This document shows positions 46,047 through 56,110 of a stretch of DNA of 64,000 nucleotides, piece after piece. The DNA comes from JAKALD01 sp963817785. GTDB lineage: Bacteria; Pseudomonadota; Gammaproteobacteria; Burkholderiales; SG8-39. The stretch lies in the NCBI GenBank assembly GCA_963817785.1, contig CAWFPL010000002.1:1116001-1180000 (forward strand), given 5' to 3'. The position numbers and the translations under genes are program-made. The number at the start of each line of letters is the position of its first letter. Position 1 is the first letter of the stretch. Under the pieces are notes generated by a model. The model had not been told where the DNA came from, made no database searches, and worked only from the letters and a program-made list of their open reading frames with translations.

Positions 46047-48263
46047 GTGAAGCAGCACGTCATCCGCATCGCCCTCGGGATCGCGATCACGCTGTTCTTC
46101 ATCGGGCACGCGGCGCGGTTCTACACCATCGGGTTCATCAACCAGCTCGACCAGATCATTTACGATGCGCGCCTGCGCTTGACGATGCCGGGCGGGGTGG
46201 ACCACCGCATCGTCATTCTCGACATCGACGAGAAGAGCCTGCAGCAGGTGGCGCGCTGGCCGTGGCCGCGCAACATCATGGCGCGCCTGGTGGACAAGCT
46301 GTTCGACCAGTACCATGTCGCGGTCCTCGGCTTCGACGTGGTGTTCGCCGAGCCCGACTATTCCTCCGGTATCAGAACGCTGGACGAGCTGGCGCATAGC
46401 GAGCTCAAGAACGTGCCGGCTTTCGAGCAGGCCTACCAGCGTCTTCGCCCCGGGCTCGACAACGACGCGATGTTTGCCCGCGCGATCAAGGGCCGGCTAG
46501 TGGTGCTGGGTTACTACCTGAGCAGCGACAAGGACGCCATGCGCATCGCGGCGATTCCGCCGCCGACCCTGCCCAAAGGCGCTTTCGCCGGACACGACAT
46601 CGCGTTCACCTCCTGGAACGGCTACGGGGGCAACTTGGCGGAGTTCGTCCGCAACGCGGCCGCGGCTGGACACTTCAACCCGGTGATCGATTCAGACGGG
46701 GTGGTGCGACGCGTTCCGCTGCTCGCCGAAATGGGCGGCGCCTATTACGAATCGCTCTCGCTCGCCGTGGTGCGCGCGGTGCTCGGCTTCCCCAAGATCG
46801 TGCCCGGCTACCCGGCAGGGGGCATGCTGCAGAAGGACTACAGCGGGCTGGAGTGGCTCGGTGTCGGCCCGCTGCGCATCCCGGTCGACGACACCGCGAG
46901 CGCGCTGGTCCCGTACCGGGGCCCCAAGTACAGCTTTCCCTACATCTCGCTCGCGGACGTGCTGTTCGACCGCGTCAGGCCCGAGCAGCTCCGCGGGAAA
47001 ATCGCCCTGATCGGGGCTACCGCGCCGGGCCTTCTGGACCTGCGTTCCACGCCGGTCGACAACGTGTACCCGGGCGTGGAAATCCACGCCAACCTGATCG
47101 CCGGCATGCTCGACCACGACATCAAGCAGAAGCCGGCCTACATGCTCGGCGCCGAGGTGCTGCTGCTGCTCGTCGGCGGCCTCACCCTGTCGTTGCTGAT
47201 CCCCCTGCTCTCGCCGCTGCGGGCGACCGCGCTCAGCGCGCTCGGCATCGTCCTGATCGTGATATTCGACGTGATGCTCTGGGTGAAGGCGAATACCGTC
47301 TTGCCGCTCGCCACTTCGCTTCTCATGACGGTCGCGCTGTACACCGTGAACATGGCTTACGGCTACTTCGTGGAGACACGCTCGAAGCGCCAATTCGCCG
47401 AGCTTTTCGGGCAGTACGTACCGCCGGAGCTGGTCGACAAGATGGCGCAGGACCCCGAGAAGTACAGCATGGAGGGCAGGGAGGAGGTGCTGACCGTGCT
47501 GTTCTCGGACGTACGCGGTTTTACGAGCATCTCGGAAAGCCTGCTCGCCAAGGATCTGTCGGCCTACATCAACGACTATCTGACGGCAATGTCCTTGGTG
47601 ATCCGCTCGAACCGCGGTACGCTGGACAAGTACATCGGCGACGCGATCATGGCATTCTGGGGCGCGCCGGTCGAGGACCCTCAGCACGCGCGCAATGGCG
47701 TGGTCACGGCGCTGCAGATGCAGCGGCGCGCCGCCGCGCTGAATGAAGAGTTCCGAAAAAGGGGCTGGCCTGAGTTCAGGATCGGGATCGGGGTGAATAC
47801 AGGACTGATGCGCGTCGGGGACATGGGGTCGAAGCTGCGCAAGGCCTACACGGTCATGGGCGACCCGGTCAATCTCGGCTCGCGGCTGGAAGGCATCACC
47901 AAGCAATACCAAGTCGGAATCCTAGTGGGCGAGGAGACGCGCAAGATGGTGAGCGACGTGGTCTTCCGCGAGGTCGACCGGGTGCGGGTCAAGGGCAAGG
48001 ACGAGGCGGTGGCGATTTACGAGCCGGTCGGCATGGAGGCGGAAGTGGACCAGAAGCTGCGCGACGAGCTGCGGCTTTGGCAGCATTGCCTCAAATACTA
48101 TCGTGCACGGGACTGGGACCAGGCCGAGGTGGCGCTACTCAACCTGCAGCGCATGGCCCCCGATTGTGGCTTGTACGCTCTTTATGCGCAAAGGATCTCG
48201 CAGCTCCGCAAGGAGCCGCCGGGATCCGACTGGGACGGCGTGACCAGATTTGAGACGAAATAG
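46047..48263 (+). CDS. CHASE2 adenylate/guanylate cyclase
   Basis: The 738-residue membrane cyclase has an N-terminal helix, a CHASE2 domain (HRIVILDIDEKSLQQVARWPWPR at about 51), three to four transmembrane helices at about 368-440, and a class III catalytic domain at about 475-650. Metal-binding Asp are in FSDVRGFTS and DKYIGDAIMAFWG; the substrate-pairing region is KAYTVMGDPVNLGSRLEG. It most likely makes cAMP. GTG start at 46047. A C-terminal helical tail follows (about 665-738). Its neighbour is a cyclic-nucleotide phosphodiesterase. Confidence 0.92.
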   Translation: MKQHVIRIALGIAITLFFIGHAARFYTIGFINQLDQIIYDARLRLTMPGGVDHRIVILDIDEKSLQQVARWPWPRNIMARLVDKLFDQYHVAVLGFDVVFAEPDYSSGIRTLDELAHSELKNVPAFEQAYQRLRPGLDNDAMFARAIKGRLVVLGYYLSSDKDAMRIAAIPPPTLPKGAFAGHDIAFTSWNGYGGNLAEFVRNAAAAGHFNPVIDSDGVVRRVPLLAEMGGAYYESLSLAVVRAVLGFPKIVPGYPAGGMLQKDYSGLEWLGVGPLRIPVDDTASALVPYRGPKYSFPYISLADVLFDRVRPEQLRGKIALIGATAPGLLDLRSTPVDNVYPGVEIHANLIAGMLDHDIKQKPAYMLGAEVLLLLVGGLTLSLLIPLLSPLRATALSALGIVLIVIFDVMLWVKANTVLPLATSLLMTVALYTVNMAYGYFVETRSKRQFAELFGQYVPPELVDKMAQDPEKYSMEGREEVLTVLFSDVRGFTSISESLLAKDLSAYINDYLTAMSLVIRSNRGTLDKYIGDAIMAFWGAPVEDPQHARNGVVTALQMQRRAAALNEEFRKRGWPEFRIGIGVNTGLMRVGDMGSKLRKAYTVMGDPVNLGSRLEGITKQYQVGILVGEETRKMVSDVVFREVDRVRVKGKDEAVAIYEPVGMEAEVDQKLRDELRLWQHCLKYYRARDWDQAEVALLNLQRMAPDCGLYALYAQRISQLRKEPPGSDWDGVTRFETK

Positions 48264-48272
48264 GCCACCGGC

Positions 48273-49040
48273 ATGAAGCTCCGGGTGCTCGGCTGCTCGG
48301 GAGGCATCGGCGGTCGCCATCTGCGGACGACGTCGTTCCTCGTCGATAGTGACATGCTGATCGACGCAGGCACGGGGGTTGAAGACCTGTCGCTAGCCGA
48401 GCTCTCATTGATCGATCACGTGTTCGTCAGCCACTCGCACCTCGACCACGTCTCGTCGATCCCGTTCTTGGTAGATACCGTGGGCGGCATGCGCGCGAAG
48501 CCGATCACCGTCTACACGACACGCGCCACGATCGAAATCCTCAGGAACCATCTGTTCAATTGGGCCATCTGGCCGGACTTCAGCGAAATTCCGACTCCCG
48601 ACGCGCCGTACCTGCGCTACGAGGAGATCGAGGTGGGGAAGGCCATGGTGCTCGCCGGGCGCAGGCTGACGCCGCTGCCTGCGGACCACACCGTCCCCGC
48701 GGTCGGATTCCATCTGGACAGCGGCCATGCGAGCCTGGTGTTCACGGGCGACACCGGGCCGAACGACGCGCTGTGGAAAGTGGTGAACCGCATCCGCAAC
48801 CTCAGGTACGTGATTATCGAGACTGCGTTCTCGAACAAGGAGCGGCAGCTCGCGGACGTCTCCAAGCACCTGTGTCCGACCAGCCTGGCGATGGAGTTGG
48901 CGAAATTCGAGGGTAGTGCCGAGGTCTACATCACCCACCTCAAGCCGGGGGAGATCGAGCTCACGATGCAGGAAATCGAGGAGTGCGCCGGAACCCTGCA
49001 TCCGCGTATGCTGCAAAACGACCAAGTGTTCGAGCTCTGA
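48273..49040 (+). CDS. Metallo-beta-lactamase-fold cyclic-nucleotide phosphodiesterase (class II-like)
   Basis: The 255-residue protein has the HSHLDHVSSIPF metal-binding motif (His-x-His-x-Asp-His), a DAGTGVEDLS start, PADHTVPAVGF and FTGDTGPND. The arrangement is that of class II cAMP phosphodiesterases or their bacterial relatives. It lies 9 bp after the cyclase gene, so it probably limits the cAMP made by it. The gene has no signal peptide. Confidence 0.85.
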   Translation: MKLRVLGCSGGIGGRHLRTTSFLVDSDMLIDAGTGVEDLSLAELSLIDHVFVSHSHLDHVSSIPFLVDTVGGMRAKPITVYTTRATIEILRNHLFNWAIWPDFSEIPTPDAPYLRYEEIEVGKAMVLAGRRLTPLPADHTVPAVGFHLDSGHASLVFTGDTGPNDALWKVVNRIRNLRYVIIETAFSNKERQLADVSKHLCPTSLAMELAKFEGSAEVYITHLKPGEIELTMQEIEECAGTLHPRMLQNDQVFEL

Positions 49041-49049
49041 GTACGGGTC

Positions 49050-49469
49050 ATGCGGGCCACCACCGATCGCACGCAGCGCCCCACGCCGGAGCAGCTGGCC
49101 ACGCTTGCGCCGCTCCCATCCCTGTCGCGCGACCGCCTGCAGGAGCTTGCCGGAATCGGGCGGCGCAGACCCGGTCTCGGGGCGCACCCTTGACCCGGCA
49201 GTCGCTGTTCCTGTTGCGCGGCGAGATGCTTCGGGTGTTCGCTGTGGGCGGCACCAAGGTGGTGCTCGGCGGGACATGTTTGCGGGGGCCATCAACGTGC
49301 CGCTGGGCGAAGTGCGCAACATGTTCACGTTGCTGGATAAGGCAGGGAATACGTGATTTATTGCCAGAGCGGCCGGCGCAGCGCCGCAGCCGCGTTCCTG
49401 TTCGTGCAGCGCGGCTTCAAGGTCGCCCTCCTCGAGGGTGGCCTGTGGGCGGCCACGGAGGGGGCATAG
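49050..49469 (+). pseudogene. Decayed cNMP-binding/rhodanese fusion protein
   Basis: Remnants in different frames are recognisable: an N-terminal piece (MRATTDRTQRPTPEQLATLAPL, SLSRDRLQEL), a cNMP-binding beta-barrel piece (SLFLLRGEMLRVFAVGGTKVVLGG) and a rhodanese C-terminus (FAGAINVPLGEVRNMFTLLDKAGN.. then VIYCQSGRRSAAAAFLFVQRGF and LEGGLWAATEG). A one-base loss near 49352 separates the last two. The stretch between the cNMP and rhodanese parts is too short, so there is an internal deletion. Position next to a cyclase and phosphodiesterase suggests it was the local cAMP receiver. Confidence 0.75.
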
Positions 49470-49648
49470 CCGGTGCCTGAAAATCGCAAAAGCTTGTTAA
49501 AAATCAGCAGGGTCGCGGTTGAATGTTTGCGGCCCAACGGCTACGATGGCTGTTGTTCCAGAGGGGCTGTCAGGGGGGAGGGTCCGGCGAGCGGCGCTGC
49601 CGCTGCAGGGGGCCCGGGACATCGCGCAGCCGGTATCGGAGGTTCGCA

Positions 49649-52016
49649 ATGAGCGCCGTACTCAGCCAGCAGACCGCGCCGCAAACGGACGTCAACGCGC
49701 GCCTCGCGTTCCAGAAGGAGCTTCAGGCCGTCACCAACAAGATCCACGCCACCAACAACGTGGACGAGATCATGCTCGAGGTGAGCGCGGACATCTGCGC
49801 ACTATTCAATGCTGACCGTCTCACGATCTATGCAGCAGGCGAAGACAAGCAGTCGATCGTCTCCAAAATCAAGACCGGGCTGAACTCGTTCAAGGATCTG
49901 AAGCTGCCGATTGCGGAGCATTCGATCGCGGGCTACGTGGCGCTGGCCAGGAAAACCATCAGCATCAAGGACGTCTACGACGACGCCGAGCTCAAGACGA
50001 TCAACCCCAATCTGCGCTTCCTGCAGGAGGTCGACAAGCGCACGGGGTATCGCACCAAGCAGATGCTGGTGGCGCCCATCGTCGAGCAGCAGAGCGCGGA
50101 GCTGATCGGCGTCATCCAGATCATCAACAACAAGGCGGGGGTGCCGTTCGGTCCTCTCGCCGAGGAGGGCGTCGCCGAGCTGGCGCAGACCCTTGCCATT
50201 GCGTTCAGGCAGCGCCAGAAGCCGCAGGTCGTCAAGAGCAAATACGACTACCTCATCTCCGATGCGGTACTTTCGGCGGGCGAGTTCGACCTCGCGTCGC
50301 GCCAGGCGCGCAAGAAGGCAATCGACATCGAGACGGTGCTGACCGACGAGTTCCAGGTGAAGCTTCCGGCGATCGGCCAGGCACTGTCCAAGTTCTTCGG
50401 CATCCCGTACGAGCCGTTCAAGGCCGATCGCATCAAGCCGATGGACCTGCTCAAGAACCTCAAGCGCGAGTACGTGGACGCCAACCAGTGGCTGCCGGTG
50501 GACGACACCAAGGAAGGCCTGGTGGTGCTGTGCCTTGACCCCGAGCGCATCCGCAGCTCGCGCATTGCCGCGAACGTGTTTCCGCGCGCGCGCATCAACT
50601 ACCGCGTCACGACGCAGAAGGAGTTCAAGGAGACCATCAAGCAGTTCTACGGCCAGGAGATGGTCGACAGCGGCGACATCGGCGACCTGCTTTCCGGCTT
50701 GGAGGACGATGGCATCGAGAGCGACGGCTCCTCCGACGACGTGTCTGCGGCTGCGGACAACGAGCTGGTGAAGCTGGTCAACAAGGTCATCATCGATGCC
50801 TACCACCAGGGCGCTTCGGACATCCACGTCGAGCCGTACCCTGGCAAGGCGAAAACCGAGATCCGGTTTCGCAAGGACGGCTCGCTGCAGAATTACATCG
50901 AGGTCCCCGCGAGCTACCGCAACGCGATCGCGGCGCGGATCAAGATCATGTGCGACCTGGATATCTCGGAAAAGCGCAAGCCGCAGGACGGCAAGATCAA
51001 ATTCAGGAAGTTCGGCCCGCTCGACATCGAGCTGCGGGTAGCGACGATCCCGACGCAGGGCGGGGTCGAGGACATCGTGATGCGTATCCTCGCGGCCGGC
51101 GAGCCGATCCCGCTCGACAAGCTCGGGCTGACCGCGAAGAACCTCGATACGCTGAAGAAGACGGTCGAGAAGCCCTATGGGCTGTTCTTCGTCTGCGGGC
51201 CGACCGGTTCCGGGCAAGACCACGACGCTGCACTCGGTGCTCGGCCACCTGAACACGCCGGACACCAAGATCTGGACCGCCGAGGACCCGGTTGAGATCA
51301 CGCAGAAGGGGCTGCGCCAGGTGCAGGTCAACAGGAAGGCCGGCCTCGATTTCGCCACCGTGATGAAGGCGTTCCTGCGCGCCGACCCGGACATCATCAT
51401 GGTCGGCGAGATGCGGGACAAGGAAACGACCGCGACCGGGATCGAAGCCTCGCTCACGGGCCACCTGGTGTTCGCGACGCTGCATACCAACTCGGCGCCC
51501 GAATCGATCATCCGCCTGCTCGACATGGGTATGGACCCCTTCAACTTCGCCGACGCGCTGCTCGGGGTGCTCGCGCAGCGTCTCGTCAAGCGCCTGTGCG
51601 TGAAGTGCAAGCAGTCCTACACGCCCGACCCGGCAGAGATCAAGTCGCTGCTCAACGAGTATTGCGAAGAGCAGATGAACACCGAGGCATTCAAGAAGGA
51701 CCCCAAGGGGGCGATGGAAAACGTCTACCGGGACTGGGTCAAGAACTACGCCAACGACAAGGGACAGCTCACGTTGTACAAGCCCGTCGGGTGCGACGCT
51801 TGCAGCGGCACGGGCTTCAAGGGCCGGCTCGGCCTGCACGAGCTGCTGGTGGCCAGCGATCGCATGAAGAAGGCGATCCAGGAGCACGCGCGCGTCGCCG
51901 AAATGCTCGCCATCTGCCTCGAGGAAGGGATGCACACCCTGAAACAGGACGGCATCGAGAAGATCCTCATGGGGATCACCCACATCAAGGAAGTGCGCTC
52001 CGTCTGCATCAAGTGA
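49649..52016 (+). CDS. GAF-domain PilB/GspE-type ATPase, frameshift in Walker A
   Basis: A GAF domain (about 20-180: ADRLTIYAAGEDKQSI, RTKQMLVAPIVEQQ) precedes an MshEN-like N-domain (about 200-390) and the secretion ATPase. The Walker A GPTGSGKTTTLHSVL is broken by an extra G at 51212-51214; the frame resumes in KTTTLHSVLGHLNTPD. Walker B (DIIMVGEMRDKETT), SLTGHLVFATLHTN and the zinc Cys pairs (CVKCK and CDACSG) are intact. The length without the extra base is 788. Such proteins power type IV pilus or type II secretion assembly; the GAF domain suggests control by a small ligand. Confidence 0.88.
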
Positions 52017-52035
52017 TGCGGATCGCTGCCGCACG

Positions 52036-53712
52036 ATGAGCCGCAGCATCGACACCGTGCACAGCCTGAACTCTGCGGACGAGGCCCGCTCCGCCGCGGA
52101 CGACCTCGTCCAGCGGCTCGAGCAGCTGAACGCCATCGGCGCATCGCTATCAGCGGAGCGTGACATCAATCGGCTGCTTGAGACCATCCTGACGGCGGCC
52201 AAATCGCTCACCCGCGCCGACGGCGGCACGCTGTACCGGATCACCGAGGAGCGCACGCTGCGCTTCGAGATCATGCGCACCACCTCGCTCAAGTACTATC
52301 TGGGCGGCACCACCGGCACCCCCCCGCCCTTCTATCCCATCCAGCTGTACAAGGACGGCCAGCCGAACCAGGGTATGGTCGCGGCGTACGCCGCGCTCAC
52401 CGGCAAGACGGTCAACATTCCCGACGCCTACGTGGCCGAGGGCTTCGATTTTTCGGGCACCCGCGCGTTTGACGCGAAGACCGGATATCGCTCGAAGTCG
52501 TTTCTGACGGTTCCGATGAAGAACCACGAGAACGAGATCATCGGCGTGTTGCAGCTGATCAACGCGACGCACCCCGAGACCGGGGAGATCGTGCCGTTCT
52601 CGCCGTCCGACCAGCGGCTGGCGGAGTCGCTCGCCTCGCAGGCCGCGATCGCGATCTCCAACCGGGCGCTCATCATTCAGCTCGAGGAATTGTTCGAGTC
52701 CTTCATCAATCTGATCAACCTGGCGATCGACGAGAAATCCCCCTACACGGGCGGCCATTGCCAGCGTGTGCCGGTGCTCACCATGCTGCTCGCGGAGGCG
52801 ACTGGCGAGACCACGGAGGGCCCGCTGCGCGAGTTCGCGATGACCGACAAGGACCGTTACGAGCTGAAGATCGCGGGCCTGCTGCACGATTGCGGCAAGG
52901 TCACTACGCCCGTTCACGTCGTCGACAAGGCAACCAAGCTGCAGACCATCTATGACCGCATCCACCTCATCGACACCCGCTTCGAGGTTCTGAAGCGCGA
53001 TGCCGAGATCGAGCTGCTGCGTAGCCGCGCCGGGCTGGCCGAGCGGCGCGCGGCGCCGCAGGACTTCGACGCCGCGGACGCTGCTTACCGGGAGCACATC
53101 CGCCGTTTCGAAGAGGATCGCGCCTTCCTGCGCGCCTGCAATATCGGCAGCGAAGCGATGCGCGATGGCGACGTGGAGCGGGTGCGCTCGATTGCGCGCT
53201 ATCGCTGGACCGACATGGCCGGCCACGAGGCGAACTTCCTCACCGAAGACGAAATGACGAACCTCACCATCCGCACCGGCACGCTCACGACCGCCGAGCG
53301 GCAGATCATCAACCAGCACATCGTGGCGACGATCCGGATGCTCGAGGCGTTACCGTGGCCGAAGCACCTGCGCAACGTCCCCGAATACGCCGGTGGCCAT
53401 CACGAGCGCATGGACGGAAAGGGTTATCCCCGGGGCCTGACGCGCGAGCAGATGTCGGTGCAGGCGCGCATCATGGGGATCGCGGACATCTTCGAGGCGC
53501 TCACCGCCAAGGACCGACCCTACAAGCGCGGCAAGACGCTGTCGGACTCGCTCGCGATCCTCGGCCGCTTCAAGCTCAATGGTCACATCGACCCGGACCT
53601 GTTCGATGTCTTCGTGCGCAAGAAAGTCTATCGGCGCTACGCGGAGATGTTTCTCGATCGCGAGCAGATCGACGACGTCGACGAGTCCGGGATTCCTGGC
53701 TACACGCCTTGA
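52036..53712 (+). CDS. GAF/HD-GYP phosphodiesterase-type protein
   Basis: The 558-residue soluble protein has an N-terminal GAF domain (about 40-215; LSAERDINRLLETILTAA, SFLTVPMKNHENEIIGVLQL) and a C-terminal HD-GYP domain (about 240-530) with GGHCQRV, LLHDCGKV and GHHERMDGKGYPRG. The HD-GYP family cleaves cyclic di-GMP. It lies 19 bp after the PilB-like gene and may tune pilus activity by lowering c-di-GMP. The insertion of about 100 residues between the HD and GYP motifs is larger than usual. Confidence 0.9.
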   Translation: MSRSIDTVHSLNSADEARSAADDLVQRLEQLNAIGASLSAERDINRLLETILTAAKSLTRADGGTLYRITEERTLRFEIMRTTSLKYYLGGTTGTPPPFYPIQLYKDGQPNQGMVAAYAALTGKTVNIPDAYVAEGFDFSGTRAFDAKTGYRSKSFLTVPMKNHENEIIGVLQLINATHPETGEIVPFSPSDQRLAESLASQAAIAISNRALIIQLEELFESFINLINLAIDEKSPYTGGHCQRVPVLTMLLAEATGETTEGPLREFAMTDKDRYELKIAGLLHDCGKVTTPVHVVDKATKLQTIYDRIHLIDTRFEVLKRDAEIELLRSRAGLAERRAAPQDFDAADAAYREHIRRFEEDRAFLRACNIGSEAMRDGDVERVRSIARYRWTDMAGHEANFLTEDEMTNLTIRTGTLTTAERQIINQHIVATIRMLEALPWPKHLRNVPEYAGGHHERMDGKGYPRGLTREQMSVQARIMGIADIFEALTAKDRPYKRGKTLSDSLAILGRFKLNGHIDPDLFDVFVRKKVYRRYAEMFLDREQIDDVDESGIPGYTP

Positions 53713-53777
53713 CGGCGTGCGCGCCCGACCGCTGTCCGGCGCCGGCGAGCAGGCGCCCGCTGCCGCGCCGCGGCGGG

Positions 53778-54125
53778 CTACTTCGACGGCGAGTCCGAGC
53801 GCTGCTTCTGCGCGCCCGAGACGTACACGATCAGGCCCTCGGTCGCGATCTCGATGAACTTCTCGCTGTAGCCGAGCTCCTTGAGCTCCCAGCGGAAGGT
53901 GTTGCCGAGTCGGGCCCTCTTGTAGACGCCGAGCCGGTGGGCACGGTTGAAATCAGCGGCCCGATTGAGCGCATCCTCGAGGACCTTGGTGATGCGGTTG
54001 GCCGAGATGCGCTTCTCCGGGGTCGCGTCGAGCGAGGGTGGATAGCGCTTGGCAATGGTCTGCGCCAGATCCTTCGCGAACGCGTCGATCTCCTTGCTGG
54101 AGGGGCCGCCAAACAGTCCCATCAA
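53778..54125 (-). CDS. Conserved small protein of unknown function
   Basis: The 115-residue basic soluble protein begins MMGLFGGPSSKEIDAFAKDLAQ, a start I associate with a conserved uncharacterised betaproteobacterial family. It is predominantly helical with one central VYKRARLGNTFRWELKELGY strand-helix region and a C-terminal GLIVYVSG. The start may be ATG 54125 or 54122. It converges with the HD-GYP gene. No function can be assigned. Confidence 0.65.
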   Translation of the reverse strand: MMGLFGGPSSKEIDAFAKDLAQTIAKRYPPSLDATPEKRISANRITKVLEDALNRAADFNRAHRLGVYKRARLGNTFRWELKELGYSEKFIEIATEGLIVYVSGAQKQRSDSPSK

Positions 54126-54367
54126 GATCTCCTTTGCAGCGCCGTACGCCCGGCGCTATTGTGCCACGCCCTGAAGCGCCGCTTTGTCCTCGGACGCGCC
54201 CCAAACATGGCGAATGCGCACGGTATCATAGCAACGCGGGCCGGCGCCTGGCAGCCACGGCGTGACCGATTGCGCGGGGCGCGGCCGGAGCGGGAGTCCT
54301 GTTCTGCAGAGCGGACTCGCGCGGATGTTGCCTTTGGAGGACTGCTGGGGCGGATGGCTTGCAGCCG

Positions 54368-56110
54368 ATGAGCGTCTTGGACAGGATCTGGAGCCAGGCG
54401 AAGCGCTCGATCCGGGTCGCTTCGCAACCGCAGCCTGGGCGGGCCCCGTTCGTCGAGCTGGCGGCGGCCGCAGACGAGGCGGGCGACGCGGAGGCGGCAG
54501 TCGCGCTGCTCGAGCGCATGCGCACGGCCGGGGTGCGGGACTCCGAGGCCTATTGGCGGATCGGAAGGACGTTGGGTCGCGCCGGCCGGCTCGACGAGGC
54601 GCGGAGCGCGCTCGAGGCTGCGCGTGGGCTCGACCCGTCGCTTGGCGATCTGGACGCCGACTTGGGCAACGTAGCGGCGCTCTCGGGCAGGCTCGAGGAA
54701 GCCGAGCGACACTATCGCGCGGCTCTGGCACGTCACCCCGGGCATCCCGGCATGCTGGCGAACCTAGGACACCTATTGCGGGTGCGACGCGAGCCTGCCG
54801 CAGCGCGAGCGGCATTTGCGGAAGCGCTTGAGCACGACCCGGAGTGCGAGCAGGCGCTCAAGGGGTTCGCGAGCCTCGCGCTGACCACCGAAGACTTGGA
54901 GCGTCTGGAACACACCCTCGGGCGGGCGCCGCACTGCGCTGTGGCCTATGCGGCTTATGCAGCCGTCGTGCTTCGCGTCATGCAGGACGCTCAGCGCGCG
55001 CTGGAACAGTTCGATCTCGCGCGCCGCCTCGGCCTCGACGACCCGGAGGTGCATGGTGGACGCGGCATGGCGCTGAGCGAGCTCGGTCGCGCCGACGAGG
55101 CATTGCAGGAATTCGATGCCGCGCTTTCCCTTGATCCTGGCAACGGGGTCTGGCTCTGGCATCGCGCGCTCGCACTGCTTGCGCTCGGGCGATACGCCGA
55201 AGCCTGGGGTGACTACGAGATTCGCCTGCGCAGCGAAGACCGGCCGCAGCGCGATTTCGGCTTGCCGCGCTGGGCGGGTGGCGATCTGGCCGGCAAGGCC
55301 GTTCTGGTGCACGCCGAACAGGGGCTCGGCGACGAGATCATGTTCGCGTCCTGCCTGCCGGACATCCTCGCGCGCGCGGCACGCTGCATCGTCGAATGTC
55401 ACCCGAAGCTCGCGGGGCTATATCGGCGTTCGTTTCCCGGCGCGCTGATTCGCGCCGGGACGCCGTTCGACGATCCCGCCTGGCTTGCGGCGCTCGGCCC
55501 CGTGGACTGCCAGGTCCCGGTCGGCAGTCTGCCGCTCTATCTGCGGCACACCCGCGAGGCATTCCCGGCCCGCGACCGTTATCTCGCCGCCGATCCGCTG
55601 CGCGTGCAGCGCTGGCGCGCGCGACTGGCTGGTCTGGGCGCGCGCAGGGTGATCGGTCTGTCGTGGCAGGGCGGCAGCAAGGGAACGGGGCGCGAGCGCC
55701 GCTCGGTGAGCCTCGAGCTGCTGCGGCCATTACTCGAAGCGGCAGACGTGCACTGGGTCAGCCTGCAGTACGACGCTCGCCCGGACGAAGTAGAGGCTTT
55801 CGTGCAGGCGAGTGGCGTCCGCCTGGCGCACTGGCCGGAGGCGATCGAGGACTACGAGGAGACCGCCGCGCTACTCAGCGCGCTCGATCTCACGGTAAGC
55901 GTATGCACCACTGTGGTCCACCTGGCCGGAGCGCTGGGTTGCCCGATCTGGGTGCTGACCCCGCGCGCACCCGAGTGGCGATTTGGCGTGAGCGGCGAGG
56001 GCATGCCTTGGCATTCCTCGGTGCGATTGTTCCGGCAAGGAGCGGCCGAGGACTGGCGCCAAGTCGTGGCGCGCGTTCGCACGGCGCTGGATGCGCGGCC
56101 TGCTGACTAG
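54368..56110 (+). CDS. TPR protein with glycosyltransferase family 9-like C-terminal domain (copy 1)
   Basis: The 580-residue protein has about eight TPR units (about 40-270) and a C-terminal domain (about 300-575) with VLVHAEQGLGDEIMFASCLP, IVECHPKLAGLYRRSFPG, RRVIGLSWQGGSKG, HWPEAIEDYEETAALLSALDLTVSVCTTVVHLAGALG and WVLTPRAPEWRFG. The VCTTVVHLAGALG stretch resembles the sugar-nucleotide site of GT9/ADP-heptose transferases. ATG 54368 is chosen over TTG 54359. Its end overlaps the next gene by 20 bp. Confidence 0.82.
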   Translation: MSVLDRIWSQAKRSIRVASQPQPGRAPFVELAAAADEAGDAEAAVALLERMRTAGVRDSEAYWRIGRTLGRAGRLDEARSALEAARGLDPSLGDLDADLGNVAALSGRLEEAERHYRAALARHPGHPGMLANLGHLLRVRREPAAARAAFAEALEHDPECEQALKGFASLALTTEDLERLEHTLGRAPHCAVAYAAYAAVVLRVMQDAQRALEQFDLARRLGLDDPEVHGGRGMALSELGRADEALQEFDAALSLDPGNGVWLWHRALALLALGRYAEAWGDYEIRLRSEDRPQRDFGLPRWAGGDLAGKAVLVHAEQGLGDEIMFASCLPDILARAARCIVECHPKLAGLYRRSFPGALIRAGTPFDDPAWLAALGPVDCQVPVGSLPLYLRHTREAFPARDRYLAADPLRVQRWRARLAGLGARRVIGLSWQGGSKGTGRERRSVSLELLRPLLEAADVHWVSLQYDARPDEVEAFVQASGVRLAHWPEAIEDYEETAALLSALDLTVSVCTTVVHLAGALGCPIWVLTPRAPEWRFGVSGEGMPWHSSVRLFRQGAAEDWRQVVARVRTALDARPAD

